Shown here piece by piece: positions 23,979 through 33,372 of a stretch of DNA of 64,000 nucleotides. The stretch comes from Leisingera sp. ANG-M7 (GTDB taxonomy: Bacteria; Pseudomonadota; Alphaproteobacteria; Rhodobacterales; Rhodobacteraceae). The notes beneath the pieces are model-generated. The model was not told where the DNA came from and searched no databases. It saw only the letters and a list, made by a program, of their open reading frames with translations. The translations under genes were made by a program, and so were the position numbers. Numbering within the stretch: the first letter of the stretch is position 1; the number at the start of each line of letters is the position of its first letter. Location of the stretch: the NCBI RefSeq assembly GCF_000813965.1, contig NZ_JWLI01000013.1, positions 147,228 through 211,227 of the forward strand, read 5' to 3'.

Positions 23979-25361
23979 TCAGAGCTCCAGCATTTCCGGC
24001 AGTGCGGCAAACAGCGCGCGGGCGCCTTGCAGGGCGCCGCCCTTGGGTCGGGCGGGGGCCGCGCTGGGGGTCCAGCCGTAGATGTCGAAATGCATGTAGC
24101 GGGTGTCCCCGGCAAAGCGGCGCAGGAACAGCGCTGCGGTGATCGAGCCTGCGAACCCGCCCGAGGGTGCATTGTCCAGATCGGCAATGCCCGGTTCGAT
24201 CATGCTCTCGTAAGGTTCGTGGAAGGGCATCCGCCAGACCGGGTCGGCGGTGCGCGCTGCGCTGACGGCCAGGGCGGCGGCGTCGCCCTCGTGACCGGTA
24301 TAGAAAGGCGACAGGTCCGGGCCGACGGCAACGCGCGCCGCGCCGGTGAGAGTGGCCATGGAGACCAGCAGGTCCGGCGCATCCTCAGCCGCCAATGCCA
24401 GCGCGTCGGCCAGCACCAGCCGGCCCTCGGCGTCGGTGTTGTTGTTTTCGACCGTCAGCCCCTTGCGCGACATCAGCACATCGCCGGGACGGAAGGCGGA
24501 GCCGGAGACGGCATTTTCAACCGTGGGAATCAGCACCCTGAGCTGCAGGTTCAGTCCGGCATCCATGATCATGCGGGCGAGGCCCAGCACGTTGGCAGCG
24601 CCGCCCATGTCCTTTTTCATCAGCGCCATGCTGTTTCCGGGCTTCAAGTTCAGCCCGCCGGTGTCAAAGCAGACGCCCTTGCCCACCAGGGTCAGCTTGG
24701 GGCCGGAGCTGCCCCAGCGCAGGTCGATGAGCCGCGGCGCGCGGGGGGAGGCGCGGCCGACGGTGTGGATCAGCGGAAAGTTCTGTTCCAGCAGGTCCTC
24801 GCCCAGGATAACGGAGGCCTCGGCACCGAACTCCTGCGCCAGGGCTTCGGCTGCGGCCTGAAGTTCCGCCGGGCCCATGTCGGAGGCGGGCGTGTTGATC
24901 AGGTCGCGGGTCAGGCACTCGGCGGCGGCCAGTGATTCAACCGCGGCGGCATCCACGCCTTCGGGCGCCTGCAGCGCGGCGGTTTCGCCTGTGGCATCCT
25001 TGTAGCGGTCGAAGCGGTAGGCGGTCAGCAGCCAGCCAAGGGCCTCGCTGGCGGCGTTTTCCGCGGGCAGGCCGGAGGCGATGCGGTAGGTGCCTGCAGG
25101 CAGTTTCTGCGCCGCTTCGGCCAGCACGAAGCGGCGGCGCGCACGCTGGGCAGCGCTGCCGTAGCCCGCCAGGGCCATTTCAATCCGGCCCTCGGCATCC
25201 GGCACCGTCAGCGCCTGGCCGCAGGCGCCGGTGAAGCCCTGCACCGATGCCCAGGCCTGAACGCGCTGCGGCTGGCCTGAAAGCCAGCTGTTCAATTCAT
25301 CGCTTGCAATAACATGCACAGGGCAGGCGTCAGGGCCGGGTTCGGCAAAGACTGGCGGCAT
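23979..25361 (-). CDS. M17 leucyl aminopeptidase family protein
   Basis: 460 residues from the ATG at 25361 (MPPVFAEPGPDACPVHVIA). The M17 signature NTDAEGRLVLADAL is present, with the metal-ligand block KGVCFDTGGLNLKPGNSM and the KKDMGGAANVLG segment upstream. Manganese/zinc aminopeptidase in the cytoplasm. It has a shorter N-terminal domain than PepA. It precedes the NlpC/P60 gene by 4 bp, a pairing common in alphaproteobacteria that suggests joint muropeptide or peptide turnover. Confidence 0.9.
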   Translation of the reverse strand: MPPVFAEPGPDACPVHVIASDELNSWLSGQPQRVQAWASVQGFTGACGQALTVPDAEGRIEMALAGYGSAAQRARRRFVLAEAAQKLPAGTYRIASGLPAENAASEALGWLLTAYRFDRYKDATGETAALQAPEGVDAAAVESLAAAECLTRDLINTPASDMGPAELQAAAEALAQEFGAEASVILGEDLLEQNFPLIHTVGRASPRAPRLIDLRWGSSGPKLTLVGKGVCFDTGGLNLKPGNSMALMKKDMGGAANVLGLARMIMDAGLNLQLRVLIPTVENAVSGSAFRPGDVLMSRKGLTVENNNTDAEGRLVLADALALAAEDAPDLLVSMATLTGAARVAVGPDLSPFYTGHEGDAAALAVSAARTADPVWRMPFHEPYESMIEPGIADLDNAPSGGFAGSITAALFLRRFAGDTRYMHFDIYGWTPSAAPARPKGGALQGARALFAALPEMLEL

Positions 25362-25446
25362 CGAAAAAACTCCGGTTGCAATCACTTCTGATGCGCCAGA
25401 GTAGCCGCCGCGGCGCGGCCTGCAAGCCCTGCGGGCTGCACAAATG

Positions 25447-25806
25447 TCAGATCGTCATGTCCTGCTGATCCCAGACCGCCGTCAGCGAGCGTTCGCCCAC
25501 CCGCATCAGCCGGAACAGGATGGCGGCCACGGCCGGCGCGTCCTCGGCATCGATTGCGACGGTCACGTCCCTGGCAATGTTTGCCAGCGCGGTCATTCCG
25601 ATCTGTTCGGCCATGGCAATCAGCGACCGGGCGCTCTTGCGCAGGTTCATCATATCGTTCTGCCGCCACAGACGCTCGCAATGCGTCAGGCGCACCGCCA
25701 TTTCCTCAATCGCGCGGCACACGACGTCCTCAGCACCGGCTTCGCCGAGCTGTTCGTAGAGTTCGGAAAGTTTGTCAGGATCCAAGCGCACAGTCTCGGA
25801 GTGCAT
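25447..25806 (-). CDS. Conserved hypothetical helical protein
   Basis: 119 residues from the ATG at 25806 (MHSETVRLDPDKLSELYEQ). It looks all-helical, about four helices, with regular charged/hydrophobic spacing (ELYEQLGEAGAEDVVCRAIEEMAVRL; NLRKSARSLIAMAEQIGM), reminiscent of an Hpt-like bundle. No phosphorylatable His sits in a recognisable HxxKG motif. Function unknown. It is separated by 85 bp from the downstream aminopeptidase gene on the same strand. Confidence 0.65.
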   Translation of the reverse strand: MHSETVRLDPDKLSELYEQLGEAGAEDVVCRAIEEMAVRLTHCERLWRQNDMMNLRKSARSLIAMAEQIGMTALANIARDVTVAIDAEDAPAVAAILFRLMRVGERSLTAVWDQQDMTI

Positions 25807-25982
25807 CACTGTCAGTATATTGGCCACCACATTCACCCAATTCTTTGTACCCCCACGGCACGTCTGCCAATTTGGAAGCCATAAGTTTTCAAAAGGTTTC
25901 CGCGGGCGGATCAAATCCCTCGAATTTTGAGACAATGCAGGCTAATACGGCCGGCAACGCGAAACGAACCGAGGATTCGACA

Positions 25983-26633
25983 ATGGAATTTGCCAAGCCT
26001 CTCCCCAGTTATCTGGTGACCCGTTATCACGGCTGGAAGGCCACTTCATACGAGGAGAACCAGGGCTGGTACCGCCGCCTGGCAACCGAAGGCCAGCGGC
26101 CGCGGGCGATGGTGATCTCCTGCTGCGACAGCCGGGTGCATGTGACCTCGATCTTCGGTGCGGACCAGGGCGAGTTCTTCATTCACCGCAATATCGCCAA
26201 CCTGGTGCCGCCGTTTGCGCCTGATGGCGACCACCACGGCACCTCGGCGGCAGTGGAGTATGCGGTCACCGCGCTGAAAGTCTCGCATCTGATCGTGCTG
26301 GGCCATTCGCAGTGCGGCGGCGTGCAGGGCTGCATCGACATGTGCAAGGGCCACGCGCCGCAGCTGGAAGAGAAGACCAGCTTTGTCGGGCGCTGGATGG
26401 ACATCCTGAAACCCAAGTTCAGCGGCGTCGAGGATATCCAGGATCCGGTCGAGCAGGCGCGCCAGTTTGAGCGCCAGGCGGTTGTCGCCTCGCTGGAGAA
26501 CCTGATGACCTTCCCGTTCATCGAATCGGCGGTGAAGGCGGGCGAGCTGAGCCTGCACGGGCTGTGGACCGACATCGGCGAGGGCGGGCTGGAATGCTAT
26601 GACCCCAAGGCGGGCACTTTCGCCCCGGTCTGA
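25983..26633 (+). CDS. Beta-class carbonic anhydrase
   Basis: 216 residues from the ATG at 25983. Zinc ligands of the beta class are seen as Cys47 in CCDSR (with Asp49 and Arg51) and His108/Cys111 in GHSQCGG. It interconverts CO2 and bicarbonate in the cytoplasm. The open frame extends upstream across another gene's strand, but the MEFAKPLPSYLVTRY start is at the family position. It ends 2 bp from the convergent DUF3095 gene. Confidence 0.93.
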   Translation: MEFAKPLPSYLVTRYHGWKATSYEENQGWYRRLATEGQRPRAMVISCCDSRVHVTSIFGADQGEFFIHRNIANLVPPFAPDGDHHGTSAAVEYAVTALKVSHLIVLGHSQCGGVQGCIDMCKGHAPQLEEKTSFVGRWMDILKPKFSGVEDIQDPVEQARQFERQAVVASLENLMTFPFIESAVKAGELSLHGLWTDIGEGGLECYDPKAGTFAPV

Positions 26634-26635
26634 CG

Positions 26636-27799
26636 TCAGGCCGTTTTCTTGCCGGACCCGAATGCAGCCGCCAGATTGGCGGCTGCTTGCGTATAGCCCC
26701 CCGCGGCGCCGTCGACAAAGTGGATGTGATCGTCCTGCACCGGCGAAGGCACGATGCAGGTGACCATGGCGGCGTCCTGTTCGTGCAGGCCGAAGCGGAC
26801 GAGGCCTGCATCGGCCGCCTGTTGCAGATGCTGGCGGATGCGGCGGCTGATCCCGGGCGTGCAGTCCAGCGTCATCTTGAGCCCGTCGTCGAATTTGCGG
26901 AAATCGGAATGCGCCCGCAGCATTGACAGGTAATGCACCGGGTCGAAGGCCCCTGCGGGCCGTTTGCTGATCAGCAGCAGCGCGGCAAAGGCGCAATGGC
27001 CCAGCAGGTAGAGCTGCCGCAAAAACAAGGGCAGCCGGCCGCGGGAGGCCTTGGCTTCAAGCGTCAGCCCGGCAGGCGGAAACTGCAGCCGCGGGCCGGC
27101 TTCGGGAACCGGGTGGCCGCTGTCTTCAAGCTCTGCCGCCAGATCCAGCACTTCGGCGGCGAAGCGGGCAAAATCCTGCGGGCTGGCGCCGGGGGCAGGC
27201 TGGGCCACCACCGACAGAATGATGCCGTGGCGGGCGGGCGTGTTGCTCCAGCGGCAGGAAAGGCCTGCGAGGTCGGGCGGGTTTGCCTGCGGGTCAGGGG
27301 CCACCGCAAAGGCGCCAGCCTTCATCTGCGCCTCCGCCCAGGCCAGGCCGCCGCCGTTGAACATGGCGAAATCGGCGTGGTCCGACACCGCGTAGCGGGC
27401 AACCTGCACCTCCAGCCCCTTGGCCCGGATCGCAGAGACAGGCAGGACCGCAGCGCGCAGGGAGATGCCGTATTCATCCTCCGTCCAGCTGCGCAAGGCA
27501 CCCAGCACGCGCTGCGCCGTGGCCTGATGGCGGGGCGGCACCGCAAAGGAGGCGCCGTCGCCGCCGAAGACATAGGGAAACGCCTCGCCGCCGAGCGCGT
27601 TGCGCATGGCGGCGATCACCGCGGCGCCGATCATGTTCACGGTCTTGTAGCGGCCCGCCTTCACCAGCCCGGTGGAATTCACGATATCGGTGCAGCAGAG
27701 CAGCCAGCCGCCAGGCAGCGGTGCAAAGACCGACGGGTCGGAGAGAACACTGAATTCGCGGACCCTGGGGAGGCTGGCATAGAACGAATCCGTTGTCAT
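26636..27799 (-). CDS. DUF3095 protein, class III nucleotidyl-cyclase-like
   Basis: 387 residues from the ATG at 27799. The N-terminal half resembles a class III cyclase: CCTDIVNSTGLVKAGRYK has the first metal-type Asp and FGGDGASFAVP the second. The C-terminal half (YLLGHCAFAALLLISKRPAG, LDCTPGISRRIRQHLQQA) is DUF3095-specific and includes a Trp/His-poor domain of unknown role. Whether it makes a cyclic nucleotide is not known. It is convergent with a carbonic anhydrase gene and divergent from an MFS carrier. Confidence 0.78.
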   Translation of the reverse strand: MTTDSFYASLPRVREFSVLSDPSVFAPLPGGWLLCCTDIVNSTGLVKAGRYKTVNMIGAAVIAAMRNALGGEAFPYVFGGDGASFAVPPRHQATAQRVLGALRSWTEDEYGISLRAAVLPVSAIRAKGLEVQVARYAVSDHADFAMFNGGGLAWAEAQMKAGAFAVAPDPQANPPDLAGLSCRWSNTPARHGIILSVVAQPAPGASPQDFARFAAEVLDLAAELEDSGHPVPEAGPRLQFPPAGLTLEAKASRGRLPLFLRQLYLLGHCAFAALLLISKRPAGAFDPVHYLSMLRAHSDFRKFDDGLKMTLDCTPGISRRIRQHLQQAADAGLVRFGLHEQDAAMVTCIVPSPVQDDHIHFVDGAAGGYTQAAANLAAAFGSGKKTA

Positions 27800-27915
27800 G
27801 TCTTTCAGCTCCCTGACGCGCTCCCGCGGCCTGCCGTCTCCTTCTAAACAAATTGTGCGGCGGCGCCAAACATGCAAGCTGTGCGCTAGTAACAATAATG
27901 CAGGGAGGGCAGAAC

Positions 27916-29088
27916 ATGCAGGCAGGGTTGATCTTATTGTGCCTGGCATATGTGCTGAGCCAGTTCTTCCGCGCCTTTCTGGCGGTTCTTTCCGGGGTGC
28001 TGGGGCAGGATATCGGCGCGGCACCGGATGATCTGGCCTTTGCCTCCAGCCTTTGGTTTCTGTCCTTTGCCGCCATGCAGCTGCCGGTGGGCTGGGCGCT
28101 GGACCACGTAGGCCCCCGCAAGACGGCGTCTCTGCTGCTGCTCTTGGGCGGCGGCGGCGGTGCGGCGCTGTTTGCGGCGGCCACTGTTCCCTGGCACGTG
28201 GGCGCGGCGATGTTCCTGATCGGTATCGGCTGCTCGCCGGTTCTGATGGCGTCCTACTACATCTTTGCACGCCAGTATTCGCCCGCGCGCTTTGCGACGC
28301 TGGCGGCGGTAATGCTGGGGGTCGGGTCCGCGGGCAATCTGGTGGCGTCTTATCCGACGGCGCTGGCGGTGGATCTGTTCGGCTGGCGCGGCACACTGGC
28401 CGGGCTGGCGGCTGTTTCCGTTGCGGTGGCGGCGGGGATTTTCCTGACCGTGAGCGATCCGGACAAGCCGGAAGGGGAACACAAGGGATCGGTGCTGGAC
28501 CTGCTGAAGATGCCGGTGATGTGGGCAATCTTTCCATTGATGCTGGTGGCCTATGCGCCGTCCGGCGCGCTCAGGGGGCTGTGGATCGGGCCTTACCTGA
28601 GTGATGTTTACGGGCTCAGCACCCAGGCCGTCGGGCTGGCGACCCTGGTTATGGGCGCCGCGATGATTGCGGGCACGTTTGCCTACGGGCCGCTGGACCG
28701 GGTGCTGGGGACCCGCAAATGGCTGATCCTGGGCGGTAACCTGCTGGGGTGCGTGAGCTTGGGCGGCCTGATCCTGGCCACCGGCGCGCCGGTCTGGATG
28801 CCGGTTGCGATGATGGCCGCCGTTGGCTTCTTCGGCGCATCCTTCCCGGTGATCATGGCACATGGCCGTGCCTTTGTGCCGCCGCATCTGGCCGGGCGGG
28901 GGGTGACGCTGCTCAATCTCTTTGGCATCGGCGGGGTGGGAATCATGCAGTTTGCCACCGGCCGCATCCACGCGGAAATGGCCGGTACGGACCTTTCCTT
29001 ACCCTACATTGGCATTTTCAGCTTCTTTTTGGTGCTTCTGGGGCTCGGCTGCGCAATTTATCTGTTCAGCCGCGACAGCATGGACTGA
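27916..29088 (+). CDS. Major facilitator superfamily transporter
   Basis: 390 residues from the ATG at 27916, preceded by the ribosome-binding site AGGGAGGG (27902-27909); earlier in-frame starts at 27853 and 27898 lack one. Twelve hydrophobic segments are visible, with the loop-2 motif QLPVGWALDHVGPRKTA (variant of motif A) and no signal peptide. Inner-membrane carrier of the NarK/NNP-neighbouring or general MFS_1 type; the substrate is unknown. Confidence 0.82.
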   Translation: MQAGLILLCLAYVLSQFFRAFLAVLSGVLGQDIGAAPDDLAFASSLWFLSFAAMQLPVGWALDHVGPRKTASLLLLLGGGGGAALFAAATVPWHVGAAMFLIGIGCSPVLMASYYIFARQYSPARFATLAAVMLGVGSAGNLVASYPTALAVDLFGWRGTLAGLAAVSVAVAAGIFLTVSDPDKPEGEHKGSVLDLLKMPVMWAIFPLMLVAYAPSGALRGLWIGPYLSDVYGLSTQAVGLATLVMGAAMIAGTFAYGPLDRVLGTRKWLILGGNLLGCVSLGGLILATGAPVWMPVAMMAAVGFFGASFPVIMAHGRAFVPPHLAGRGVTLLNLFGIGGVGIMQFATGRIHAEMAGTDLSLPYIGIFSFFLVLLGLGCAIYLFSRDSMD

Positions 29089-29170
29089 TCTGGGACTTTA
29101 AACTTGGCCGCGGAACCATTATCACTCCCGCGCCGGCCATGGGGCCGGGCAATACTGGAGAAACAGACAA

Positions 29171-30193
29171 ATGGGTTACCGCATCGTCGTCGTTGGCGCC
29201 ACTGGCAACGTGGGCCGCGAAATGCTGAACATCCTGGCCGAGCGCCAGTTTCCTGTGGATGAGATCGCTGCGCTGGCAAGCCGCCGGTCTCTCGGCACTG
29301 AAGTCAGCTTTGGCGATAAGACACTCACTACCAAGGATCTGGACACCTTTGATTTCACCGGCTGGGACATGGCGCTGTTTGCCGTGGGTTCCGAGGCGAC
29401 CAAAGTGTACGCCCCCAAGGCTGCAGCCGCGGGCTGTGTGGTGATCGATAACTCCTCGCTCTACCGCTATGACCCGGAGATCCCGCTGATCGTGCCGGAG
29501 TGCAACCCGGAAGCGATTCACGGCTATAAGAACAAGAACATCATCGCCAACCCCAACTGCTCCACCGCGCAGATGGTGGTGGCGCTGAAGCCGCTGCACG
29601 ACCGTGCGAAGATCAAGCGCGTTGTTGTCTCGACCTATCAGTCGGTGTCCGGTGCGGGCAAAGACGGCATGGATGAGCTGTGGGAGCAGACCAAGGCGGT
29701 TTACAACCCCACCACCGATGTGCCGCCGAACAAGTTCCAGAAGCAGATCGCCTTCAACGTGATTCCGCAGATCGATGTCTTCATGGAAGACGGCTCGACC
29801 AAGGAAGAGTGGAAGATGGTTGTGGAGACCAAGAAGATCGTCGACCCGTCGATCAAGGTCACCGCGACCTGCGTCCGCGTGCCGGTTTTCGTCGGCCACT
29901 CCGAGGCCGTGAACATCGAGTTCGAGGAGTTCCTGGACGAGGACGAGGCCCGCGACATCCTGCGCGAGGCGCCGGGCATCATGGTGATCGACAAACGTGA
30001 ACCGGGCGGCTACGTCTCGCCGGTGGAATGCGCGGGCGATTTTGCGACCTTCATCAGCCGCATCCGCCAGGACTCGACCATCGAGAACGGCCTGAACCTG
30101 TGGTGTGTCAGCGACAACCTGCGCAAGGGCGCGGCGCTGAACGCAGTGCAGATCGCCGAACTGCTGGGCCGAGAGGTCCTGAAGAAGGGCTGA
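29171..30193 (+). CDS. asd: Aspartate-semialdehyde dehydrogenase
   Basis: 340 residues. NADPH-dependent enzyme that reduces aspartyl phosphate to aspartate semialdehyde in lysine/threonine/methionine and DAP synthesis. NADP loop VVVGATGNVGREML (6-19); catalytic Cys130 in NPNCSTAQM; phosphate/substrate segments YQSVSGAGKDGMDELWEQ and CVRVPVFVGHSEAV; C-terminal DNLRKGAALNAVQIAE. Full length and ordinary base use. A strong rho-independent terminator follows directly. Confidence 0.95.
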   Translation: MGYRIVVVGATGNVGREMLNILAERQFPVDEIAALASRRSLGTEVSFGDKTLTTKDLDTFDFTGWDMALFAVGSEATKVYAPKAAAAGCVVIDNSSLYRYDPEIPLIVPECNPEAIHGYKNKNIIANPNCSTAQMVVALKPLHDRAKIKRVVVSTYQSVSGAGKDGMDELWEQTKAVYNPTTDVPPNKFQKQIAFNVIPQIDVFMEDGSTKEEWKMVVETKKIVDPSIKVTATCVRVPVFVGHSEAVNIEFEEFLDEDEARDILREAPGIMVIDKREPGGYVSPVECAGDFATFISRIRQDSTIENGLNLWCVSDNLRKGAALNAVQIAELLGREVLKKG

Positions 30194-30213
30194 GGCATAT
30201 ATCCATTTGGGGA

Positions 30214-30246
30214 GGGGGCCGCTTCGAAAGAGGCGGCCCCTTTTGC
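30214..30246 (+). terminator. Rho-independent terminator of asd
   Basis: GGGGCCGC stem, TTCGAAAGAG loop region, GCGGCCCC arm, followed by TTTTGCTTTT, starting 21 bp after the asd stop. Confidence 0.88.
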
Positions 30247-30319
30247 TTTTGCGCCCCTGCCGGAGGGCGGCGGCCGGGCCTACTCTGATCCTGAACAGAG
30301 ATGTGAAGGAGGACAGGCC

Positions 30320-30652
30320 ATGCTGGCGCACAAGGAATTCCCCGCAGTTTTCGTGAACCGGAACGCTGCCCCGGCGCAGACCGCCTGGGCCAGCGCGCGC
30401 ATCCACAAGCGGCTGGATTCGGAGATGGCGGCGCAGCTGCGGATGCTGCTGGCGGGGATCTTCCAGACCGCCCCCAGCTGGCTGGAGCTGCGCAAGGGGC
30501 TGAAGCAACACGGGTTTTACCTGCGGCGGAAAGGGCTGCGCCTGCTGCTCTGCGATATGCACAGCCATGTGGAGATCTGCTCTTGCCGGTTTCTGGGGTT
30601 TCCTGCGGCGGCGTTGGAGCAGCGTTTGGGCAGTCTTCTGCCGCGGGCCTGA
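30320..30652 (+). CDS. Conserved hypothetical protein
   Basis: 110 residues with a strong ribosome-binding site (GAAGGAGG about 6-13 bp upstream of the ATG at 30320), which makes it a probable gene. The sequence is basic and mostly helical (AQLRMLLAGIFQTAPSWLELRKGL), with KGLRLLLCDMHSHVEICSC containing three Cys and two His. I do not recognise the family. No signal peptide or membrane segment. Confidence 0.65.
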   Translation: MLAHKEFPAVFVNRNAAPAQTAWASARIHKRLDSEMAAQLRMLLAGIFQTAPSWLELRKGLKQHGFYLRRKGLRLLLCDMHSHVEICSCRFLGFPAAALEQRLGSLLPRA

Positions 30653-30739
30653 GGCAGGCAACGGCCGGGCTGGCCGGACCTCACTCGCGGGGATAGCATG
30701 GCATCAGGCGGGACCACCGCCGTGATTTTTGATTGAGAG

Positions 30740-32398
30740 ATGCCAATGCGATTTTCCTTGATGGCTTTTGCCTTTTCTTCAATTGCCGCGGCGGCGGCTG
30801 CGGACACCATCCCCGTCAGCAGCACGGTGTCGGAAGTGACGCTGTATCCCGGTCTGGCGGAAGTCACCCGCAGCGCGGCGCTGACGCTGCCGCAAGGCCG
30901 CCACCGGCTGATTCTGCAGAACGTGCCCAGAACGGCTGCGCTGGAGACGCTGCAGGTGGAGATCGCCGGCGCCCGCCGCGTTGCGACTCTGCTGCGCGAG
31001 AATTACGTGCCGCCGCGTGAGGCCGATGACCCGGAGGTGGAGGCCGCAGAAGCGCGGGTGCGCGAGGTTGAGGCGCGGATTGCTGCGGTGCGGGATGAGG
31101 CCGCGCGGGCACGGTCCGGAGTGCGGGCGGCAGAGGCCTCAATCGGGTTCCTGCAGCAACTAGGTGCAAACGAGGGGCTGGCGGAGGCGGACGCCGCGGC
31201 CCTCAGCGCAATTGCCCGGATGATCTCTGCGGAGGCGGCGGGCGCCAGTCAGGCAGCAGTAGCGGCAGAGGCTGAGGCGCGCCGGATCGAGTTGCAGATG
31301 CAGGACTTGGAAGAAGAGCTGGCAGAAGCGCAAGCGGCACTGGCGGCGATCACGCTCGAGGATGACGACCGGCTGTACATCGCGGTGGATATCGAGGCAG
31401 AGCAGGCGGGTGAGGGCGCCGTCAAGGTGAGCTACTATACCGCGGGCGCGGGAAATATCGGCTGGCAGCCGTCTTATGAGATGCACTTGAATACCGTGAC
31501 GGAGCAGCAGGTGATCCTGAAGCGGGCGGTGGTGCTGGTGCAGGATACCGGCGAGAACTGGCAGGATGTGGCGCTGACACTGTCGACAGCGGTGCCAGGT
31601 GATCAGGGCAGCCCGTCGGTGCTGCACCCTTGGCTGCGCCGGATCGAGGAGCCGCAGCCGCCGCGGGCGCTGAAGTCCATGGGGCAGGATGTGGCGGAAA
31701 TGTCTGCGCTGGCAGAGCCGGTGCTGGAAGCGCCCATTGTTGAGGAATACAGAAGTCCCGGCTGGGGTGCGGATCTGGGCGGTGCCGCGGCGACTTACCG
31801 GTTCGGGTTGCCGGTCTCGATTGCCTCCGGCGCCGATCTGCTGCGGCTGGAAATGGATAGCCTGACGGCGGAGGCAAAAGTGCAGGCGGTGGCGGTGCCG
31901 TCGCGGGATGAGACCGCCTATAGGGTGGCGACCTTCACCAACAGCTTCGGCGAGCAGCTTCTGGCCTCGGATGAGGTGCCGCGGTTTGTTGATGGCAAGC
32001 TGGTCACTGTGGAGCATTTCGCCGGGCTGGCGCCAGGGGCAGAGATGGACGCAGGGTTCGGCCCCATCGAAGGCCTGCAGCTGCGCCGCGATGTGCTGGG
32101 GCAGAGCGAAGGGGAGCAAGGGCTGATTTCGCGCAGCAACGCCCAGGTGCAGAAGGTGGAGATCACGGTGGAGAACCTGACTGCGCAGGATTGGAACGTG
32201 CGGGTTCTGGACCAGGTGCCTTATTCCCAGCAGGACGATCTGGAAATCGAGTGGAGTGCAAAACCCCAGCCCGCAGTGGAAAACGTTGAGAAAAAGCGCG
32301 GCATTCTGGCCTGGGATCTGGAGCTGGCGGCAGGAGAGAGCGAGACCATTCAACTGGAGACAACGCTCAGCTGGCCCGAGGGCATGGTTCTGCGCTGA
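30740..32398 (+). CDS. MuiA-like DUF4139 domain protein (exported)
   Basis: 552 residues from ATG 30740 (or 550 from ATG 30746). A signal peptide is visible (MRFSLMAFAFSSIAAAAAA/DT). The N-terminal domain is DUF4140-like (VTLYPGLAEVTRSAALTLPQGRHRL), then a coiled coil of about residues 95-210 rich in Ala/Glu/Arg (EAAEARVREVEARIAAVRDEAARA), then a DUF4139 C-terminal domain (VSYYTAGAGNIGWQPSYEMHL, ITVENLTAQDWNVRVLDQVPYSQ). Called mucoidy inhibitor-like from the family name; the biochemical role is unknown. It probably sits in the periplasm. Confidence 0.85.
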   Translation: MPMRFSLMAFAFSSIAAAAAADTIPVSSTVSEVTLYPGLAEVTRSAALTLPQGRHRLILQNVPRTAALETLQVEIAGARRVATLLRENYVPPREADDPEVEAAEARVREVEARIAAVRDEAARARSGVRAAEASIGFLQQLGANEGLAEADAAALSAIARMISAEAAGASQAAVAAEAEARRIELQMQDLEEELAEAQAALAAITLEDDDRLYIAVDIEAEQAGEGAVKVSYYTAGAGNIGWQPSYEMHLNTVTEQQVILKRAVVLVQDTGENWQDVALTLSTAVPGDQGSPSVLHPWLRRIEEPQPPRALKSMGQDVAEMSALAEPVLEAPIVEEYRSPGWGADLGGAAATYRFGLPVSIASGADLLRLEMDSLTAEAKVQAVAVPSRDETAYRVATFTNSFGEQLLASDEVPRFVDGKLVTVEHFAGLAPGAEMDAGFGPIEGLQLRRDVLGQSEGEQGLISRSNAQVQKVEITVENLTAQDWNVRVLDQVPYSQQDDLEIEWSAKPQPAVENVEKKRGILAWDLELAAGESETIQLETTLSWPEGMVLR

Positions 32399-32420
32399 CG
32401 CCGGTTTGGTGTCAGGCAGC

Positions 32421-32570
32421 AGGCGGGAGGCTCCCGCCCGTCGTCAGGTATTGAAAATACCTTCCTCCCGTTGGGCGTGGCACCGCGCAAGGCGCGGTGC
32501 CACGCCCAAGGCCGCTGCCGTTGTTCTGGCTTTGCCAGGACAGCGGGCGGGCGCGGGAGTGCTTCCTTTA
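32421..32570. repeat. GC-rich intergenic repeat, family 1, copy c (with 16-bp stem hairpin)
   Basis: Between the convergent MuiA-like gene and hpaI. Opens with GGCGGGAG-G-CTCCCGCC (32422-32438), then CCCGTTGGGC, whose GGGCGTGGCACCGCGC arm (32473-32488) pairs perfectly with GCGCGGTGCCACGCCC (32492-32507) around a 3-base loop, and closes with GCGGGCGGGCGCGGGAGTGC (about 32550-32568). It is the clearest copy of the family and could terminate both neighbouring transcripts. Confidence 0.65.
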
Positions 32571-32586
32571 CGGGTTGCCCCTGAGT

Positions 32587-33357
32587 CTAGTCTGCCTTCC
32601 ACTTAGCGGCCAGGTCGCGGGCATTCCTGGCCAGCACCATAACGTCGATGCCAACTGCCAGGAACTGCGCGCCCATATCGGCGTAGGCCTGGGTGGCTTC
32701 ATCCGTGGTGCCGAGGATGCCGGGGGCGAGGCCTGCCGCCTTGATGCGGGTGATGGCATCTGCAATGGCTGCGCGCACTTCCGGATGGGCGGAGTTGCCC
32801 TGGTGGCCCATGTCTGTCGACAGATCCGCCGGGCCTATGAAGACGCCGTCGATGCCCTCCACCTGCAGGATTTCGTCCAGCGCGGCCATGCCGGCGCGGT
32901 TTTCCACCTGCACCAGCAGGCAGACCTCCTGATCGGCGGTCTGGATATACTCGGAGACCGTGCCGAACATGGTGGCGCGGGCCGCCGTAGCGCCGACGCC
33001 GCGCACGCCCTTGGGCGGGTAGTGGCAGGCGCGGACCAGCTCGCGGGCCTGATCGGCGCTTTCCACAATCGGCACCAGCACCGTTTGGGCGCCCGCATCC
33101 AGCACCTGCTTGATCATCCAGGTTTCCCCTACTGGCACCCGCACCACCGGGTGGCTGGGTGAGGCCGCCAGCGCGATCAGCTGGTCGCGGATCGAGCGGA
33201 TATCGTTGGGCGCGTGCTCGCCGTCGATTACCAGCCAGTCGAAACCGCAGGTGCCCATGATCTCGGCGATCTGGCCGTCGGCAAAGCTCATCCAGCAGCC
33301 GATCTGGCGTTTGCCCTGTGTTAGAGCCTGTTTGAAGGGGTTCTTGGGCGCGGGCAT
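32587..33357 (-). CDS. hpaI: 4-hydroxy-2-oxoheptane-1,7-dioate aldolase
   Basis: 256-residue class II (metal-dependent) aldolase of the HpcH/HpaI family. It cleaves 4-hydroxy-2-oxoheptanedioate to pyruvate and succinate semialdehyde, the last step of homoprotocatechuate degradation. Motifs are the DWLVIDGEHAPND block (40-52), VLVPIVESADQAR, the metal-ligand Glu in QVENRAGM and GVFIGPADLS. Length fits the family (about 262). Last gene of the minus-strand operon, 15 bp after hpaH. Confidence 0.93.
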   Translation of the reverse strand: MPAPKNPFKQALTQGKRQIGCWMSFADGQIAEIMGTCGFDWLVIDGEHAPNDIRSIRDQLIALAASPSHPVVRVPVGETWMIKQVLDAGAQTVLVPIVESADQARELVRACHYPPKGVRGVGATAARATMFGTVSEYIQTADQEVCLLVQVENRAGMAALDEILQVEGIDGVFIGPADLSTDMGHQGNSAHPEVRAAIADAITRIKAAGLAPGILGTTDEATQAYADMGAQFLAVGIDVMVLARNARDLAAKWKAD

Positions 33358-33372
33358 GGGCGGGGACTCCTG

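Noticed and set aside
29066..30661. 531-codon open frame on the minus strand opposite asd and the 110-residue gene
   Set aside because: Shadow of asd; it also runs through the asd terminator hairpin.
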